NCBI RefSeq assembly: GCF_017826695.1
Contig: NZ_JAFFZW010000002.1
Location: 1 to 64,000, forward strand
Length of the DNA stretch: 64,000 nucleotides
Source: Pseudomonas alliivorans
GTDB lineage: Bacteria > Pseudomonadota > Gammaproteobacteria > Pseudomonadales > Pseudomonadaceae
Direction of reading: 5' to 3'
Positions 6,791-15,853 of this stretch are shown piece by piece. The notes beneath the pieces were generated by a model that did no database searches, had not been told where the DNA came from, and saw only the letters and a list, made by a program, of their open reading frames with translations. Made by a program: the position numbers and the translations under genes. Each line of letters opens with the position of its first letter. Positions within the stretch are counted from its first letter, which is position 1.

Positions 6791-7402
6791 TCAATCCAAA
6801 AGCCCAACCACCTTCCTATACTCCTGCCGCCCCTGGCCCGTCTCCCGCGTCAATCGAATCTCGATCCCTTTAGGATCATTCTCCCGATTACCATCAAGCG
6901 TGTGCCATTCATTGTCCGCTTTCCAGATCCGCGCTTGCAGATCCACAACGCCTCCAAGCACCGCAACCCCCTCCTTGGGTGCAGGCAGTGGGTAACGATC
7001 ACTCGGCAGGCCCATGGCCCGATAGAGCGTTCCGTCTTTCAGCCACCAGCGTACGCGTTGCAGACCTTCGCCAGACACTGCGGCACTGCGAATCACGTCG
7101 AGACGAAACTCACCCGTATCGGCGGCACGCAGACTGACTGCTGCCGGAGCCTGAGGTCGGTCGTTCTGATCGCCGTTCAGGTCCGGTTCCTGCATTTCGA
7201 TGCTGGCGCGAAGGGCCATGTCGCGCTCCAGTTGGTTAAAGGCTCGCAATAAAGACTCGGTCTGTTCGGTGTTTTCACGCAGTCGGGCGTCGGTGCGGGT
7301 CACGCTGTCCAGGCCGCGCCAGGCGATCAGGCTGACGATGGACATCAGCAGAATCGCGACCATCACTTCGAGCAGGGTAAAACCACGCTGATGTTTGTTC
7401 AT
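6791..7402 (-). CDS. gspJ: T2SS minor pseudopilin GspJ (HxcW-like)
   Basis: This 203-residue minor pseudopilin has the type IV prepilin leader MNKHQRGFTLLEVMVAILLM (cleavage G/F, Glu at +5), a hydrophobic helix, and a soluble domain with AFNQLERDMALR typical of GspJ. It helps cap the pseudopilus with GspI, GspK and GspH in the inner membrane and periplasm. The ATG at 7402 is chosen because the peptidase site lies seven residues in and because it overlaps the gspH stop as ATGA, implying translational coupling. A longer in-frame start (to 7501) would put the leader too far inside. Confidence 0.9.
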   Translation of the reverse strand: MNKHQRGFTLLEVMVAILLMSIVSLIAWRGLDSVTRTDARLRENTEQTESLLRAFNQLERDMALRASIEMQEPDLNGDQNDRPQAPAAVSLRAADTGEFRLDVIRSAAVSGEGLQRVRWWLKDGTLYRAMGLPSDRYPLPAPKEGVAVLGGVVDLQARIWKADNEWHTLDGNRENDPKGIEIRLTRETGQGRQEYRKVVGLLD

Positions 7403-7860
7403 GGCGCACTGACCACGCTCAATTGGCCCAAGGCCGAACGTTCTACGCCCAGCGTGTGTTCGCCATCGGAGAGGCGGATGTGCAGCACCGGCGTGATCCA
7501 TTCGGCGTTCAGTACGACGGATTGGCGAGGCTGGATCTGCACGCGCATGGACGGGGTTTCCCAGTTGCGCGGATGGAGGTGCGGGTCGTCTGTGAAGTGA
7601 TCAAAACCGTTGCCTTCTGCGTTGCGGCGCTGGAAAACAAAGCCTTTGCCATCGGCCAGCCAGGTGATCGGGCGGCCGTCGGCGCGGGCCTCGGCCTGGG
7701 CGATCTGCAGCAGTTGCGCGAGCCGTTGGCTGTCTTTGCGCAGCAGTGCATCGGCATCGGGTTTGATGCTCAGGCTGACGGCGGCACTGGCGATGCCGAT
7801 GATGACCAGCACCACCATCAGTTCGATCAAGGTGAAGCCCTGTTGCCTGTCCATGGTCAT
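7399..7860 (-). CDS. gspH: T2SS minor pseudopilin GspH (HxcU-like)
   Basis: The 153-residue protein begins MTMDRQQGFTLIELMVVLVI, a prepilin peptidase leader (G/F cleavage, Glu at +5), followed by a GspH-type domain with DSQRLAQLLQIAQAEARADG and ITWLADGKGFVF. It joins the tip of the T2SS pseudopilus. An AAGGA lies about 10 bases before ATG 7860; ATG 7854 is the alternative. It is the first gene of a two-gene minus-strand unit with gspJ, transcribed away from gspC. Confidence 0.9.
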   Translation of the reverse strand: MTMDRQQGFTLIELMVVLVIIGIASAAVSLSIKPDADALLRKDSQRLAQLLQIAQAEARADGRPITWLADGKGFVFQRRNAEGNGFDHFTDDPHLHPRNWETPSMRVQIQPRQSVVLNAEWITPVLHIRLSDGEHTLGVERSALGQLSVVSAP

Positions 7861-7943
7861 GAAGCCGGGGTCCTTGGTTGAGCCGCTATGCCGACGTGCA
7901 GTCTGATGTAGACTCTGGTTCCAGACGAACAGGAGGTTCAGTC

Positions 7944-8375
7944 ATGGCAGTTGTTTTTGGTGTGTCAGCTCCGCGATTGTTGCAGTCAGCGGCCTTGCTT
8001 GCGGCGCTGGCAGGCGTGGTGGTCTGGTCTTCATTATTGATGACATCGGCTCAATCGTCCGCGCCTGTGCAGACGAGCGTAACCCAGGAAGGCGGTTCTG
8101 CCAGCCCGGCAAGGCAATGGTTTGCCAATCAGCCTTCGCAAGTGCAGATCAGCGTGTCCGGTGTCATGGCAGGCGCACGAGGTGCGGTGGCGGTTATCCG
8201 GCTCAATGATGGTCCGGCGCGCAGCGTGATAGCGGGCGAGCGACTGGCGAGGGATGTGCGTCTGGTCGCCGTAGAAGCTGACGGCGTGGTGATCGAGCGA
8301 GGATCGGAGCAGACCCGAATCAAGGTCAGCACGCTCTCCGCGGTCTCCGGGCTGCCGGACCTGATACGCCGCTGA
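7944..8375 (+). CDS. gspC: T2SS inner-membrane linker GspC (short, HxcP-like)
   Basis: The 143-residue protein has one N-terminal membrane segment (LAALAGVVVWSSLLM) and a periplasmic homology region (VSGVMAGARGAVAVIRLNDG, SVIAGERLARDVRLVAVEA). GspC links the inner-membrane platform to the secretin N-domains. The ATG at 7944 has AGGAGG at 7931-7936, spacing 7. Unlike many GspC proteins of about 270 residues it ends after the HR domain (SGLPDLIRR) without a PDZ domain. It is convergent with gspI, the stops lying 5 bp apart. Confidence 0.85.
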   Translation: MAVVFGVSAPRLLQSAALLAALAGVVVWSSLLMTSAQSSAPVQTSVTQEGGSASPARQWFANQPSQVQISVSGVMAGARGAVAVIRLNDGPARSVIAGERLARDVRLVAVEADGVVIERGSEQTRIKVSTLSAVSGLPDLIRR

Positions 8376-8380
8376 AAGGC

Positions 8381-8767
8381 TCACTGCGACTTTACCCAGG
8401 GGCGACCCAGTATCGTTTCCAGACGTGCCAGCGGCGGCCCTTGTCGCTCACGTTCCGACACCCTCACGTTGACACGCATCAGTGTGCCTCCGGCCATGGT
8501 GATCAGAGTCTGATCGCAGCGCAGCAGCAGGTGTCCCTGATCACAATCGAGGGTCTTTACGCCAGCCTTGAGTTGTCCTTCAAGACGTAATTCTGCGAGT
8601 CGGTTTTGCGCGGCCAGCAGCGCGATTGCTCGGTCACGCAGCAGGCCATTGCTCTGTGTCATGCCGCCTGCAACACGCACCGCTGCCGACATGGCCACGG
8701 CAATGATTGCCAGCGCGACAAGCACCTCGACCAGAGTGAAACCACGTTCCGTGTGTGCCTGTCCCAT
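8381..8767 (-). CDS. gspI: T2SS minor pseudopilin GspI (HxcV-like)
   Basis: The 128-residue protein starts MGQAHTERGFTLVEVLVALA, a prepilin leader with G/F cleavage and Glu at +5. It continues with ALLAAQNRLAELRLEGQL, characteristic of GspI. It nucleates the pseudopilus tip with GspJ and GspK. AGGAGG precedes the ATG by four bases. The gene is a single minus-strand unit inserted between gspC and gspG, an order I recall for the hxc cluster of P. aeruginosa. Confidence 0.9.
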   Translation of the reverse strand: MGQAHTERGFTLVEVLVALAIIAVAMSAAVRVAGGMTQSNGLLRDRAIALLAAQNRLAELRLEGQLKAGVKTLDCDQGHLLLRCDQTLITMAGGTLMRVNVRVSERERQGPPLARLETILGRPWVKSQ

Positions 8768-8836
8768 GGTGCCTCCTGGCGGACTACAGGGGCGCAGAAT
8801 AGCACTGGTCCAGCGTTCTGATGCGAACGCAAATCA

Positions 8837-8866
8837 CTGAATATTTCCCTCGTCCCGTTTTATAGT
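8837..8866 (+). promoter_or_regulatory. Candidate sigma-70 promoter for gspG-F
   Basis: CTGAAT (8837-8842) and TATAGT (8861-8866) are separated by 18 bases, 46 bases before the gspG ATG in the divergent gspI-gspG gap. A short palindrome GATAAGGATTATC (8885-8897) lies between promoter and start. No Pho box was recognised. Confidence 0.35.
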
Positions 8867-8911
8867 TTTGTTACACTGCGGCGCTGATAAGGATTATCAA
8901 GGGAAGTGGAT

Positions 8912-9361
8912 ATGGAAGTCGCGCGCGTCATGCAGCGGCCTGCAGGCCGTCGCGCCCAGGCTGGTTTTACCCTGATCGAAATCATGGTTGTGGTCGTCAT
9001 TCTGGGCATTCTGGCGGCCATCGTGGTCCCCAAGGTGCTGGATCGTCCCGATCAGGCTCGTGCTACTGCGGCCAGGCAGGATATTGGCGGCCTGATGCAG
9101 GCACTCAACCTTTACCGCCTCGATAACGGCCGTTATCCCAATCAGAATCAGGGCCTCAAGGTGCTCGTCGAGCGCCCGGCCAATGTCAGTAAAAACAATT
9201 GGCGCTCCTACCTTGAACGACTGCCCAACGACCCCTGGGGCCGCCCCTACAATTACCTGAATCCTGGTGTTAACGGCGAGGTGGACATTTTCTCCCTCGG
9301 TGCCGATGGCCAGCCGGATGGTGACGGCGTGAATGCCGATATCGGCTCCTGGCAGCTTTAA
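8912..9361 (+). CDS. gspG: T2SS major pseudopilin GspG (HxcT-like)
   Basis: The 149-residue major pseudopilin has the leader ending RRAQAGFTLIEIMVVVVILG and the canonical GspG core: DIGGLMQALNLYRLDNGRYP, LPNDPWGRPYNYLNPG and DIFSLGADGQPDGDGVNADI (calcium-binding C-terminus). It forms the periplasmic pseudopilus that drives substrates through the secretin. The ATG at 8912 has AAGGGA about 7 bases upstream; GTG 8906 is possible. It heads the long plus-strand operon gspG-K-L-M-D-E-F. Confidence 0.95.
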   Translation: MEVARVMQRPAGRRAQAGFTLIEIMVVVVILGILAAIVVPKVLDRPDQARATAARQDIGGLMQALNLYRLDNGRYPNQNQGLKVLVERPANVSKNNWRSYLERLPNDPWGRPYNYLNPGVNGEVDIFSLGADGQPDGDGVNADIGSWQL

Positions 9362-9369
9362 GCGCTGCC

Positions 9370-10350
9370 ATGAAAAACCTCTTCTTCACTGCGTCCCGAC
9401 AGCGTGGCTCGGCGATCATCAGCGCGTTGCTGATCGCCGCAATCGTGGCGGTGATTGCAGCAGGCATGCTCACTCGCCAAGGCGTGCTGACTCGCAGCCT
9501 TGAAGCCGAACAATCGCGTGTGCAGAGCAGTCAGCAGTTATTGGGCGGGCTTGAGATCGGTCGCCAATTGCTCTGGGACTCGCGTCAGCAGGACGCCTCG
9601 ACGCGCCTCGATCAGCCCTGGGCCAGACCAATCGTCATCGACGCGTCGAATGCCAGGCCGGGTGAGTTCGAAGGGCAATTGCAGGATCAGCAGGGCAAGT
9701 TCAATCTGCGCAACCTGCTGACCAATCAACAGGCGGATATCGGGCAGCAGCGCAGCTTCGAGCGACTGTGCGAAATGATCGGTATTGATGCCGCGCTTGC
9801 CCAGCGGATCATTCAGCGGGTCATTGCGTCTTATCCCAGGCTTCTTTCCACACCGATGTCGACGGGCCCGGCGAGCAGTTTCGACAGCGGCCGAGTGACC
9901 TCGTCCGGCACCGAGCAAACACTTCTACCCGCGACCCAGCCGATGCTGCGCAGCCTCGAAGACCTGCGTGGCATGGCAGGCCTGACCGAGGCCTCATTGA
10001 CGCGTCTCGACTACTACGTGAGTGTGTTGCCGAGCAACACCTGGGTGAACGGCAACACGGCCAGCGCCGAGGTGCTGGCCGCGGTCATTCCCGGTCTGTC
10101 GCTGTCCAGAGCTCAGGCGGTGGTGTCCGAGCGCGACAGGGGATTGTGGTTCGTTAACCGGGGTGACCTGATCAACCGATTGCGGGTACCCAAATTGACG
10201 GTCGACAACCTCAACGTCGGCGTCACGAGTGAGTGGTTCATGCTGCGCGGGCAGGCACGTCCCCAGCAACGTCAGGTCAGAATCCAGGCCTTGCTGCATC
10301 GCGTCGGCGACACGCTACCGAGGGTCATCTGGTCGCGGGTGGGCATATGA
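9370..10350 (+). CDS. gspK: T2SS minor pseudopilin GspK (HxcX-like)
   Basis: The 326-residue protein has the large-pseudopilin layout of GspK. The leader RQRGSAIISALLIAAIVAVI has no Glu at +5, as usual for GspK. A big soluble domain follows (LQDQQGKFNLRNLLTNQQAD; SLEDLRGMAGLTEASLTRLD; VNGNTASAEVLAAVIPGLS). It sits at the tip of the pseudopilus and may limit its length. It starts 8 bp after gspG and its stop overlaps the gspL start as ATGA. Confidence 0.9.
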   Translation: MKNLFFTASRQRGSAIISALLIAAIVAVIAAGMLTRQGVLTRSLEAEQSRVQSSQQLLGGLEIGRQLLWDSRQQDASTRLDQPWARPIVIDASNARPGEFEGQLQDQQGKFNLRNLLTNQQADIGQQRSFERLCEMIGIDAALAQRIIQRVIASYPRLLSTPMSTGPASSFDSGRVTSSGTEQTLLPATQPMLRSLEDLRGMAGLTEASLTRLDYYVSVLPSNTWVNGNTASAEVLAAVIPGLSLSRAQAVVSERDRGLWFVNRGDLINRLRVPKLTVDNLNVGVTSEWFMLRGQARPQQRQVRIQALLHRVGDTLPRVIWSRVGI

Positions 10351-11522
10351 ATCGCTTGCGCATCGCCTTGTCGCCGCTGAACGAGTTGACCGGGGACACC
10401 ACGGTAGCGTTCGTCCGTCTTGACCGCGCAGGCCGTGTCACCGAAAGCGGACACAGCGCCTTGTCAGCCCTGACCAGAGGCCGGAAATCATCAGGTGTCG
10501 AATGCTACCTGCACCCACTGGACAGCGTCCTGACCGGTATCGATCTCCCTCCGTTGAGCGGGTCGCGGCTCAAGGCTGCCGTCATCTGCGCCGCACAAGG
10601 TTTGATGCTCGGAAACAGCGATCAGATGCACATCGCCCACAGCGTCCGAGACCCGCAAGGTCGTGTGGTGGTCGGCTGGTTGCCAAAGGCGGCGCTGGCG
10701 CGGTTGACCGAGTTGTTGAGTCAGATCCGCCTGCCATTGCGTGGGCTGTATCCGGCGCCGTTCGGTTTGCCGGTTCCTGTCGAGGGGCAAGTCAGCGCAG
10801 GCCTGCTGGATGAGCACTGGCTGTTGCGTCACAGCCTCGATCACGCCGTGGTCCAGCCCTGTCATGAAGATGGACTGGCTGAGCGGCTCGTTTCGGGTGG
10901 TGAGGTGTGCTGGATTGGCACTAACGCAGCTGCAGACGCGCAGAGCCTGTCGGCAGAGCAGGCGTTGAGCGGCGTCGCGCCGGGCTGGAGTCTGCATGCA
11001 GGGCTTGGCCACACCGGCGGCCAAGCGTCCAGTTGGACACCCGCGCTGTTCTGCTGCGTGCTGGCGATCGCCGTGTGGACGTCGGGTCTGAACCTCTATG
11101 CCGCTCGCGAGGCTGCGCAAGGGCAGGCGCTCAAGGCCGGAATGACTCAGCGCGTCAAACAGGCGTTCCCAGAACTGCCGGTGATTCTCAACCCCTTGCA
11201 GCAAGCCCGCCAGCAGTTGGCCGCCCGCCAGGGCGGTGCCGAAAGTGATCCTAGTCAGCGTTTCACTCAGCTGATGCACCAGGCCGCCGAGGGCATGCCC
11301 TTCCTGTCAGGCAGCGTGCACAGCCTGACGTTCTCTGGCAACAGGTTACAACTGCAGATGCTGGAGGAGACACCGCAGGTGCCCGTTGACAGTACCTGGC
11401 AGGATTCACTTAAACAGGTCGGGCTGGGTGTCAGTCGCCAGGATCGTTTGTGGACGCTGAGCCCGTTGGCTGAGTCCACCTCAGCCGAAAGCGACGAAGC
11501 CAAGGGCGATGATCATGAATAG
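10347..11522 (+). CDS. gspL: T2SS assembly platform protein GspL (HxcY-like)
   Basis: The 391-residue protein has a cytoplasmic actin-like N-terminal half, one membrane segment (WTPALFCCVLAIAVWTSGLN, about residues 230-250) and a periplasmic ferredoxin-like C-terminal domain (RFTQLMHQAAEGMPFLSGSV onward). GspL binds the ATPase GspE on the cytoplasmic side and GspM in the membrane. ATG 10347 overlaps the gspK stop (ATGA). Sequence conservation in GspL is low, so position supports the call as much as motifs do. Confidence 0.85.
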   Translation: MNRLRIALSPLNELTGDTTVAFVRLDRAGRVTESGHSALSALTRGRKSSGVECYLHPLDSVLTGIDLPPLSGSRLKAAVICAAQGLMLGNSDQMHIAHSVRDPQGRVVVGWLPKAALARLTELLSQIRLPLRGLYPAPFGLPVPVEGQVSAGLLDEHWLLRHSLDHAVVQPCHEDGLAERLVSGGEVCWIGTNAAADAQSLSAEQALSGVAPGWSLHAGLGHTGGQASSWTPALFCCVLAIAVWTSGLNLYAAREAAQGQALKAGMTQRVKQAFPELPVILNPLQQARQQLAARQGGAESDPSQRFTQLMHQAAEGMPFLSGSVHSLTFSGNRLQLQMLEETPQVPVDSTWQDSLKQVGLGVSRQDRLWTLSPLAESTSAESDEAKGDDHE

Positions 11523-12084
11523 CGCCACGCTGAACCTTGCGAAATTGCGCTGGCGATTCTGGCGCACCCGTGCAGCGACGGCCTGGTCAGGCCTGACGCG
11601 ACGGGAGAGGCAACTGGTGACAGGCGCTGCCTGGGTGCTGTCGGGGCTGATGGTGTGGTTGCTGCTGGTTCAGCCGCCTTTACAGAAAATCGCTTACTGG
11701 CAGGCCGAGACGCCCAGGCTGCGCACCCAGAACCAGACCCTCGAAACGTTGCTGCAGCAACTGCCGGCCCCGGCCATGCGAGTGTCCGGACAGCGTCTGG
11801 AGCAGGCGTTGCGCGTGAGTCTGGAAGCCGCCGGGCTGGCGCAGGTTTACAGGTTGAAGGCCGAGACCGAAACCGGTGATTCGACCTGGCAACTGACGTT
11901 CGACCAGGCCCCGGCCGATAGCGTCATGCAATGGTTGCTGGAGCAGCCGCAACAGCTTTCGCTCTACGTTACCGAAGCCCGACTGCAACGCGCAGACGGG
12001 CTTTCCGCACAAGCCTCGGCAGGTCATCTGTCAGGGATCGTTCGTATGGATCAGGCGCCCGGCGCCAGCAAGGAAGCTTTATGA
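11515..12084 (+). CDS. gspM: T2SS assembly platform protein GspM (HxcZ-like)
   Basis: The 189-residue protein has a short cytoplasmic N-terminus with TRRERQL, a membrane segment (AAWVLSGLMVWLLLVQPPL) and a periplasmic ferredoxin-like domain. GspM partners GspL in the platform. ATG 11515 is preferred because AAGGG lies 8 bases upstream; the ATG at 11509 is too close to it. It overlaps gspL by 8 bp and gspD by 4 bp (ATGA). Confidence 0.85.
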   Translation: MNSATLNLAKLRWRFWRTRAATAWSGLTRRERQLVTGAAWVLSGLMVWLLLVQPPLQKIAYWQAETPRLRTQNQTLETLLQQLPAPAMRVSGQRLEQALRVSLEAAGLAQVYRLKAETETGDSTWQLTFDQAPADSVMQWLLEQPQQLSLYVTEARLQRADGLSAQASAGHLSGIVRMDQAPGASKEAL

Positions 12085-14438
12085 AGTGCTCAGGCTTCAA
12101 TGATGTGCGCCCGTGTCGCAAGGCATTGCCTTTCGTACTGCTGGCGCTGAGTGCATGCACCCACTCGTTACCGCCCCCACCAATGGATAGCGAACTGGGC
12201 CAACCCTTGGCCAATACGCAGCGCAGTGGCGACGCCTTGCTCGATCGTCAGCGTGCGCAGGCGAGCGCGCCGAATCAGTCCAGGGCGCCGCACCCGATCA
12301 GCACGCCCCGCAGGCAGAACAGCGGCCGCGGTCCTGCCGCAGCGCGCAGTATGCTCGGCAATCAACCGGTGCAACTCAATTTTGTCGATGCCGATATTCA
12401 GGCGGTCGTGCGTGCCCTGTCTCGCTCGACCGGCCAGCAGTTTCTGGTCGATCCGCGCGTCACCGGCACCCTGACACTGGTCAGCGAAGGGCAGGTGCCT
12501 GCCGTTCAGGCCTACGATATGCTGTTGTCTGCATTGCGCATGCAGGGTTTCAGCGTCGTCGATGTCGGCGGCGTCGCGCATGTGGTGCCCGAGGCGGATG
12601 CCAAGCTGCTGGGGGGGGCGATCTATAGCCCTGACAAACCGGCCGGCAATGGCATGCTGACCCGCACCTTTCGGCTGCAGTACGAAAACGCCGTCAACCT
12701 GATTCCGGTGCTGCGGCCCATCGTATCGCCGAACAACCCGATCAATGCCTATCCCGGCAACAACACCATTGTGGTCACCGACTACGCGGAAAACCTGACA
12801 CGCGTCGCGCAAATCATCGACGGCATCGACACGCCCAGTGCCATCGACACCGACGTGGTGTCGGTTCGCAACGGCATTGCCGTGGACATCGCCGGAATGG
12901 TCAGTGAGCTGCTGGACACCCAGGGCGGCGACCCGACCCAGAAAATCAGCGTTATCGGCGATCCGCGCTCCAACGCCATCATCATTCGCGCCGGCAGCCC
13001 CGAGCGTACGGAACTGGCGCGCAATCTGATCTACAAACTGGATAACGCCCAGAGCAATCCCAGCAACCTGCACGTGGTCTACCTGCGCAATGCCCAGGCG
13101 GGCAAGCTGGCCCAGGCCTTGAGAGGTCTGCTGACCGGCGAAAGCGACAGTGGCACGACCGACACTGCTCGCGCGATGCTCAGCGGCATGGGCGGGACGA
13201 GCAGCAAGAGCGAAGGGCAGGGCACCACGAGCACGTCCAGTGGCAGTGGTTCGGCAACTGGCACAGGCAGCAACGGTTATGGGCAGGCCGGTGGCGCGAC
13301 GGCGAGTGCGGGAGTCAGTGGTCAGCAGGGCGATCAGAACACGGCGTTCACTGCCGGTGGCGTGACCATTCAGGCTGATGCGACCACCAATACGCTGTTG
13401 ATTTCGGCGCCGGAACCTTTGTATCGCAACCTGCGTGAAGTGATCGACCAGCTGGATCAGCGGCGCGCCCAGGTCGTGATCGAAAGCCTGATCGTCGAAG
13501 TCAGTGAGGACGATGCCAACGAGTTTGGCGTGCAATGGCAGACCGGCAATCTGAGCGGCAGCGGTGTGTTCGGTGGCGCCAATCTGGGCGGCAGTGGACT
13601 GGTGAGTAACCCGGCTGGCGGCACGAGCATCGATGTGCTGCCGCCGGGGTTGAATGTCGGTGTGGTGAAAGGCGCGGTGACCATTCCGGGCATCGGCGAG
13701 GTGCTGGACCTCAAGGTGCTGGCGCGAGCGCTGAAGAGCAAAGGCGGCAGCAACGTGCTGTCCACGCCGAATCTGCTGACGCTGGATAACGAGGCGGCGA
13801 GCATCTTCGTCGGTCAGACCATCCCCTTTGTTACCGGCAGCTACGTGACCGGCGGAGGCGGCACCAGCAACAACCCGTTCCAGACCGTGGAGCGCGAGGA
13901 AGTCGGTCTGAAGCTCAATGTCCGGCCGCAGATTTCCGAAGGCGGTACCGTCAAGCTGGACATCTACCAGGAGGTCAGCAGTGTCGATCAGCGTGCCTCG
14001 GTCGATGCAGGCACCGTGACCAACAAGCGTGCCATCGACACCAGCATCCTGCTCGATGACGGGCAGATCATGGTCCTGGGCGGACTGCTTCAGGATGGCT
14101 ACAACCAGAGCAATGACGCTGTACCGTGGCTGTCGAACATTCCGGTGTTGGGCGTGCTGTTTCGCAACGACCGGCGTCAGTTGACCAAGACCAACCTGAT
14201 GGTGTTCCTGCGGCCTTACATCATTCGTGACAGCGGCGCGGGGCGCAGCATTACCCTCAATCGCTACGAATACATGCGCCGGGCCCAGGGCAGCCTGCAG
14301 CCGGAACGCAATTGGGCGCTGCCGGACATGCAAGGGCCGCAGTTGCCGCCAGCGGCAAAGGCAATTCCCGAATCGCTGCCCGCGCAAGGCCAGATGCCCC
14401 GCGCGACGATTCGCGCCGTACCAGTGCCTGCGCCATGA
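12081..14438 (+). CDS. gspD: T2SS secretin GspD, lipoprotein type (HxcQ-like)
   Basis: The 785-residue outer-membrane secretin starts at ATG 12081 (ATGA overlap with gspM). The N-terminus is a lipoprotein signal with lipobox L-S-A-C (Cys26), as in the self-piloting liposecretin HxcQ. N0 ([20 protein letters not shown]), N1 and N2 domains follow, then a Ser/Gly-rich linker of about 50 residues inside the N3 region ([19 protein letters not shown]). The secretin barrel comes next ([64 protein letters not shown]). It forms the exit pore. No pilotin gene is seen nearby, consistent with lipidation replacing it. Confidence 0.95.
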   Translation: MKCSGFNDVRPCRKALPFVLLALSACTHSLPPPPMDSELGQPLANTQRSGDALLDRQRAQASAPNQSRAPHPISTPRRQNSGRGPAAARSMLGNQPVQLNFVDADIQAVVRALSRSTGQQFLVDPRVTGTLTLVSEGQVPAVQAYDMLLSALRMQGFSVVDVGGVAHVVPEADAKLLGGAIYSPDKPAGNGMLTRTFRLQYENAVNLIPVLRPIVSPNNPINAYPGNNTIVVTDYAENLTRVAQIIDGIDTPSAIDTDVVSVRNGIAVDIAGMVSELLDTQGGDPTQKISVIGDPRSNAIIIRAGSPERTELARNLIYKLDNAQSNPSNLHVVYLRNAQAGKLAQALRGLLTGESDSGTTDTARAMLSGMGGTSSKSEGQGTTSTSSGSGSATGTGSNGYGQAGGATASAGVSGQQGDQNTAFTAGGVTIQADATTNTLLISAPEPLYRNLREVIDQLDQRRAQVVIESLIVEVSEDDANEFGVQWQTGNLSGSGVFGGANLGGSGLVSNPAGGTSIDVLPPGLNVGVVKGAVTIPGIGEVLDLKVLARALKSKGGSNVLSTPNLLTLDNEAASIFVGQTIPFVTGSYVTGGGGTSNNPFQTVEREEVGLKLNVRPQISEGGTVKLDIYQEVSSVDQRASVDAGTVTNKRAIDTSILLDDGQIMVLGGLLQDGYNQSNDAVPWLSNIPVLGVLFRNDRRQLTKTNLMVFLRPYIIRDSGAGRSITLNRYEYMRRAQGSLQPERNWALPDMQGPQLPPAAKAIPESLPAQGQMPRATIRAVPVPAP

Positions 14439-15853
14439 CCGGGCTGCCCTATGCCTGGGCCAAGGCGCAGCGCATTCTGTTGCGGCGCAGTGAGCACGGG
14501 GCTGCGCTGGTCACGTGCCAGTCAACGCCCGGTTGGGCGATCAACGAGGCGCGGCGACAGTTCGGGCCGACCACGCTGGAACGTGTGGATGACGCGCAGA
14601 TGGACGGGCTGCTGGCAGCCGCTTACGCCGACACCGGCAGTGCTGCTGCGGTGGTCGGGGCGGCCGAGAGCGAGGCAGACCTGGACCGGCTGATGCAGGA
14701 CATCCCGGAGATCACTGACCTGCTGGATGCCCAGGACGGTGCGCCGGTGATCCGCATGATCAACGCGCTGTTTACCCAGGCCGCACGGGACGAGGCCAGC
14801 GACATTCACATCGAACCCTACGAAAGCCATTCTGTGGTGCGCTACCGCGTCGACGGCACGCTGCGAGATGTAGTGTCGCCGCGCAAGGCGCTGCACGGTT
14901 CGCTGGTGTCGCGGATCAAGATCATGGCGCAACTGGACATTGCCGAGAAACGTCTTCCACAGGACGGGCGAATCGCGTTGCGGGTGGCCGGACGACCGAT
15001 CGACATTCGTGTCTCAACGGTGCCCACCGGTCATGGCGAGCGCGTGGTGATGCGCCTGCTGGACAAACAGGCCGGACGCTTGCAACTGGAAACACTGGGC
15101 ATGGATCCGGAGGTGCTTGCCAGGCTCGATCACCTGATTCGCCAGCCCCACGGCATCGTATTGGTCACAGGCCCCACCGGCAGCGGCAAGACCACCAGCC
15201 TGTATGCCGCGCTGGCGCGACTGGATGCCAGCACCAGCAACATCCTGACTGTCGAAGATCCGGTGGAGTACGACCTGCCGGGTATCAGCCAGATTCAGGT
15301 CAACACCCGCATCGACATGACTTTTGCTCTGGCCCTGCGCGCCATCCTGCGTCAGGACCCGGACATCATCATGATCGGCGAAATCCGCGATCTGGAAACC
15401 GCTCAGATCGCTGTGCAGGCGTCGCTGACCGGACACCTGGTGCTGGCGACCCTGCACACCAACGATTCGGTATCGGCGGTCAACCGACTGACCGACATGG
15501 GCGTCGAGCCCTTTCTGCTGGCCTCGTCGCTGCTGGGCGTGCTTGCCCAGCGTCTGGTGCGTCGTCTGTGTCCGCGCTGCAAGCAGGAAGACCCGGCCGT
15601 GCCCGGTACGTGGCGTCCGGTGGGTTGTGTTGCCTGCAACCAGATCGGCTACAGCGGTCGTACCGGCATTCACGAACTGTTCTGCGTTGACGACGCGGTT
15701 CGCAGCCTGATTCACACTGGTGCCGGCGAACAGGCCTTGCGTGAAGAGGCTCGCCGTGCCGGCATGTTGAGCATGCGCGAGGATGGCAGCCGCTGGGTCC
15801 GCAGCGGCACCACGGCCCCCGAAGAAATTCTGCGCGTGACACGGGACGTCTGA
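14435..15853 (+). CDS. gspE: T2SS ATPase GspE (HxcR-like)
   Basis: The 472-residue secretion ATPase energises pseudopilus assembly. It contains Walker [10 protein letters not shown], an Asp box ([19 protein letters not shown]), Walker [13 protein letters not shown], a His box ([19 protein letters not shown]) and a zinc-binding tetracysteine (CPRC with CVAC). The N-terminal domain that binds GspL is present. ATG 14435 overlaps the gspD stop (ATGA). Its stop shares a base with the gspF ATG (TGATG). Confidence 0.95.
   Translation: MTGLPYAWAKAQRILLRRSEHGAALVTCQSTPGWAINEARRQFGPTTLERVDDAQMDGLLAAAYADTGSAAAVVGAAESEADLDRLMQDIPEITDLLDAQDGAPVIRMINALFTQAARDEASDIHIEPYESHSVVRYRVDGTLRDVVSPRKALHGSLVSRIKIMAQLDIAEKRLPQDGRIALRVAGRPIDIRVSTVPTGHGERVVMRLLDKQAGRLQLETLGMDPEVLARLDHLIRQPHGIVLVTGPTGSGKTTSLYAALARLDASTSNILTVEDPVEYDLPGISQIQVNTRIDMTFALALRAILRQDPDIIMIGEIRDLETAQIAVQASLTGHLVLATLHTNDSVSAVNRLTDMGVEPFLLASSLLGVLAQRLVRRLCPRCKQEDPAVPGTWRPVGCVACNQIGYSGRTGIHELFCVDDAVRSLIHTGAGEQALREEARRAGMLSMREDGSRWVRSGTTAPEEILRVTRDV

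Noticed and set aside
12168..14387. A 739-codon open frame on the minus strand opposite gspD
   Set aside because: It is antisense to a well-supported secretin gene. Its composition (His, Gln and Arg rich, no motifs) is typical of GC-rich shadow frames, and no ribosome site fits.
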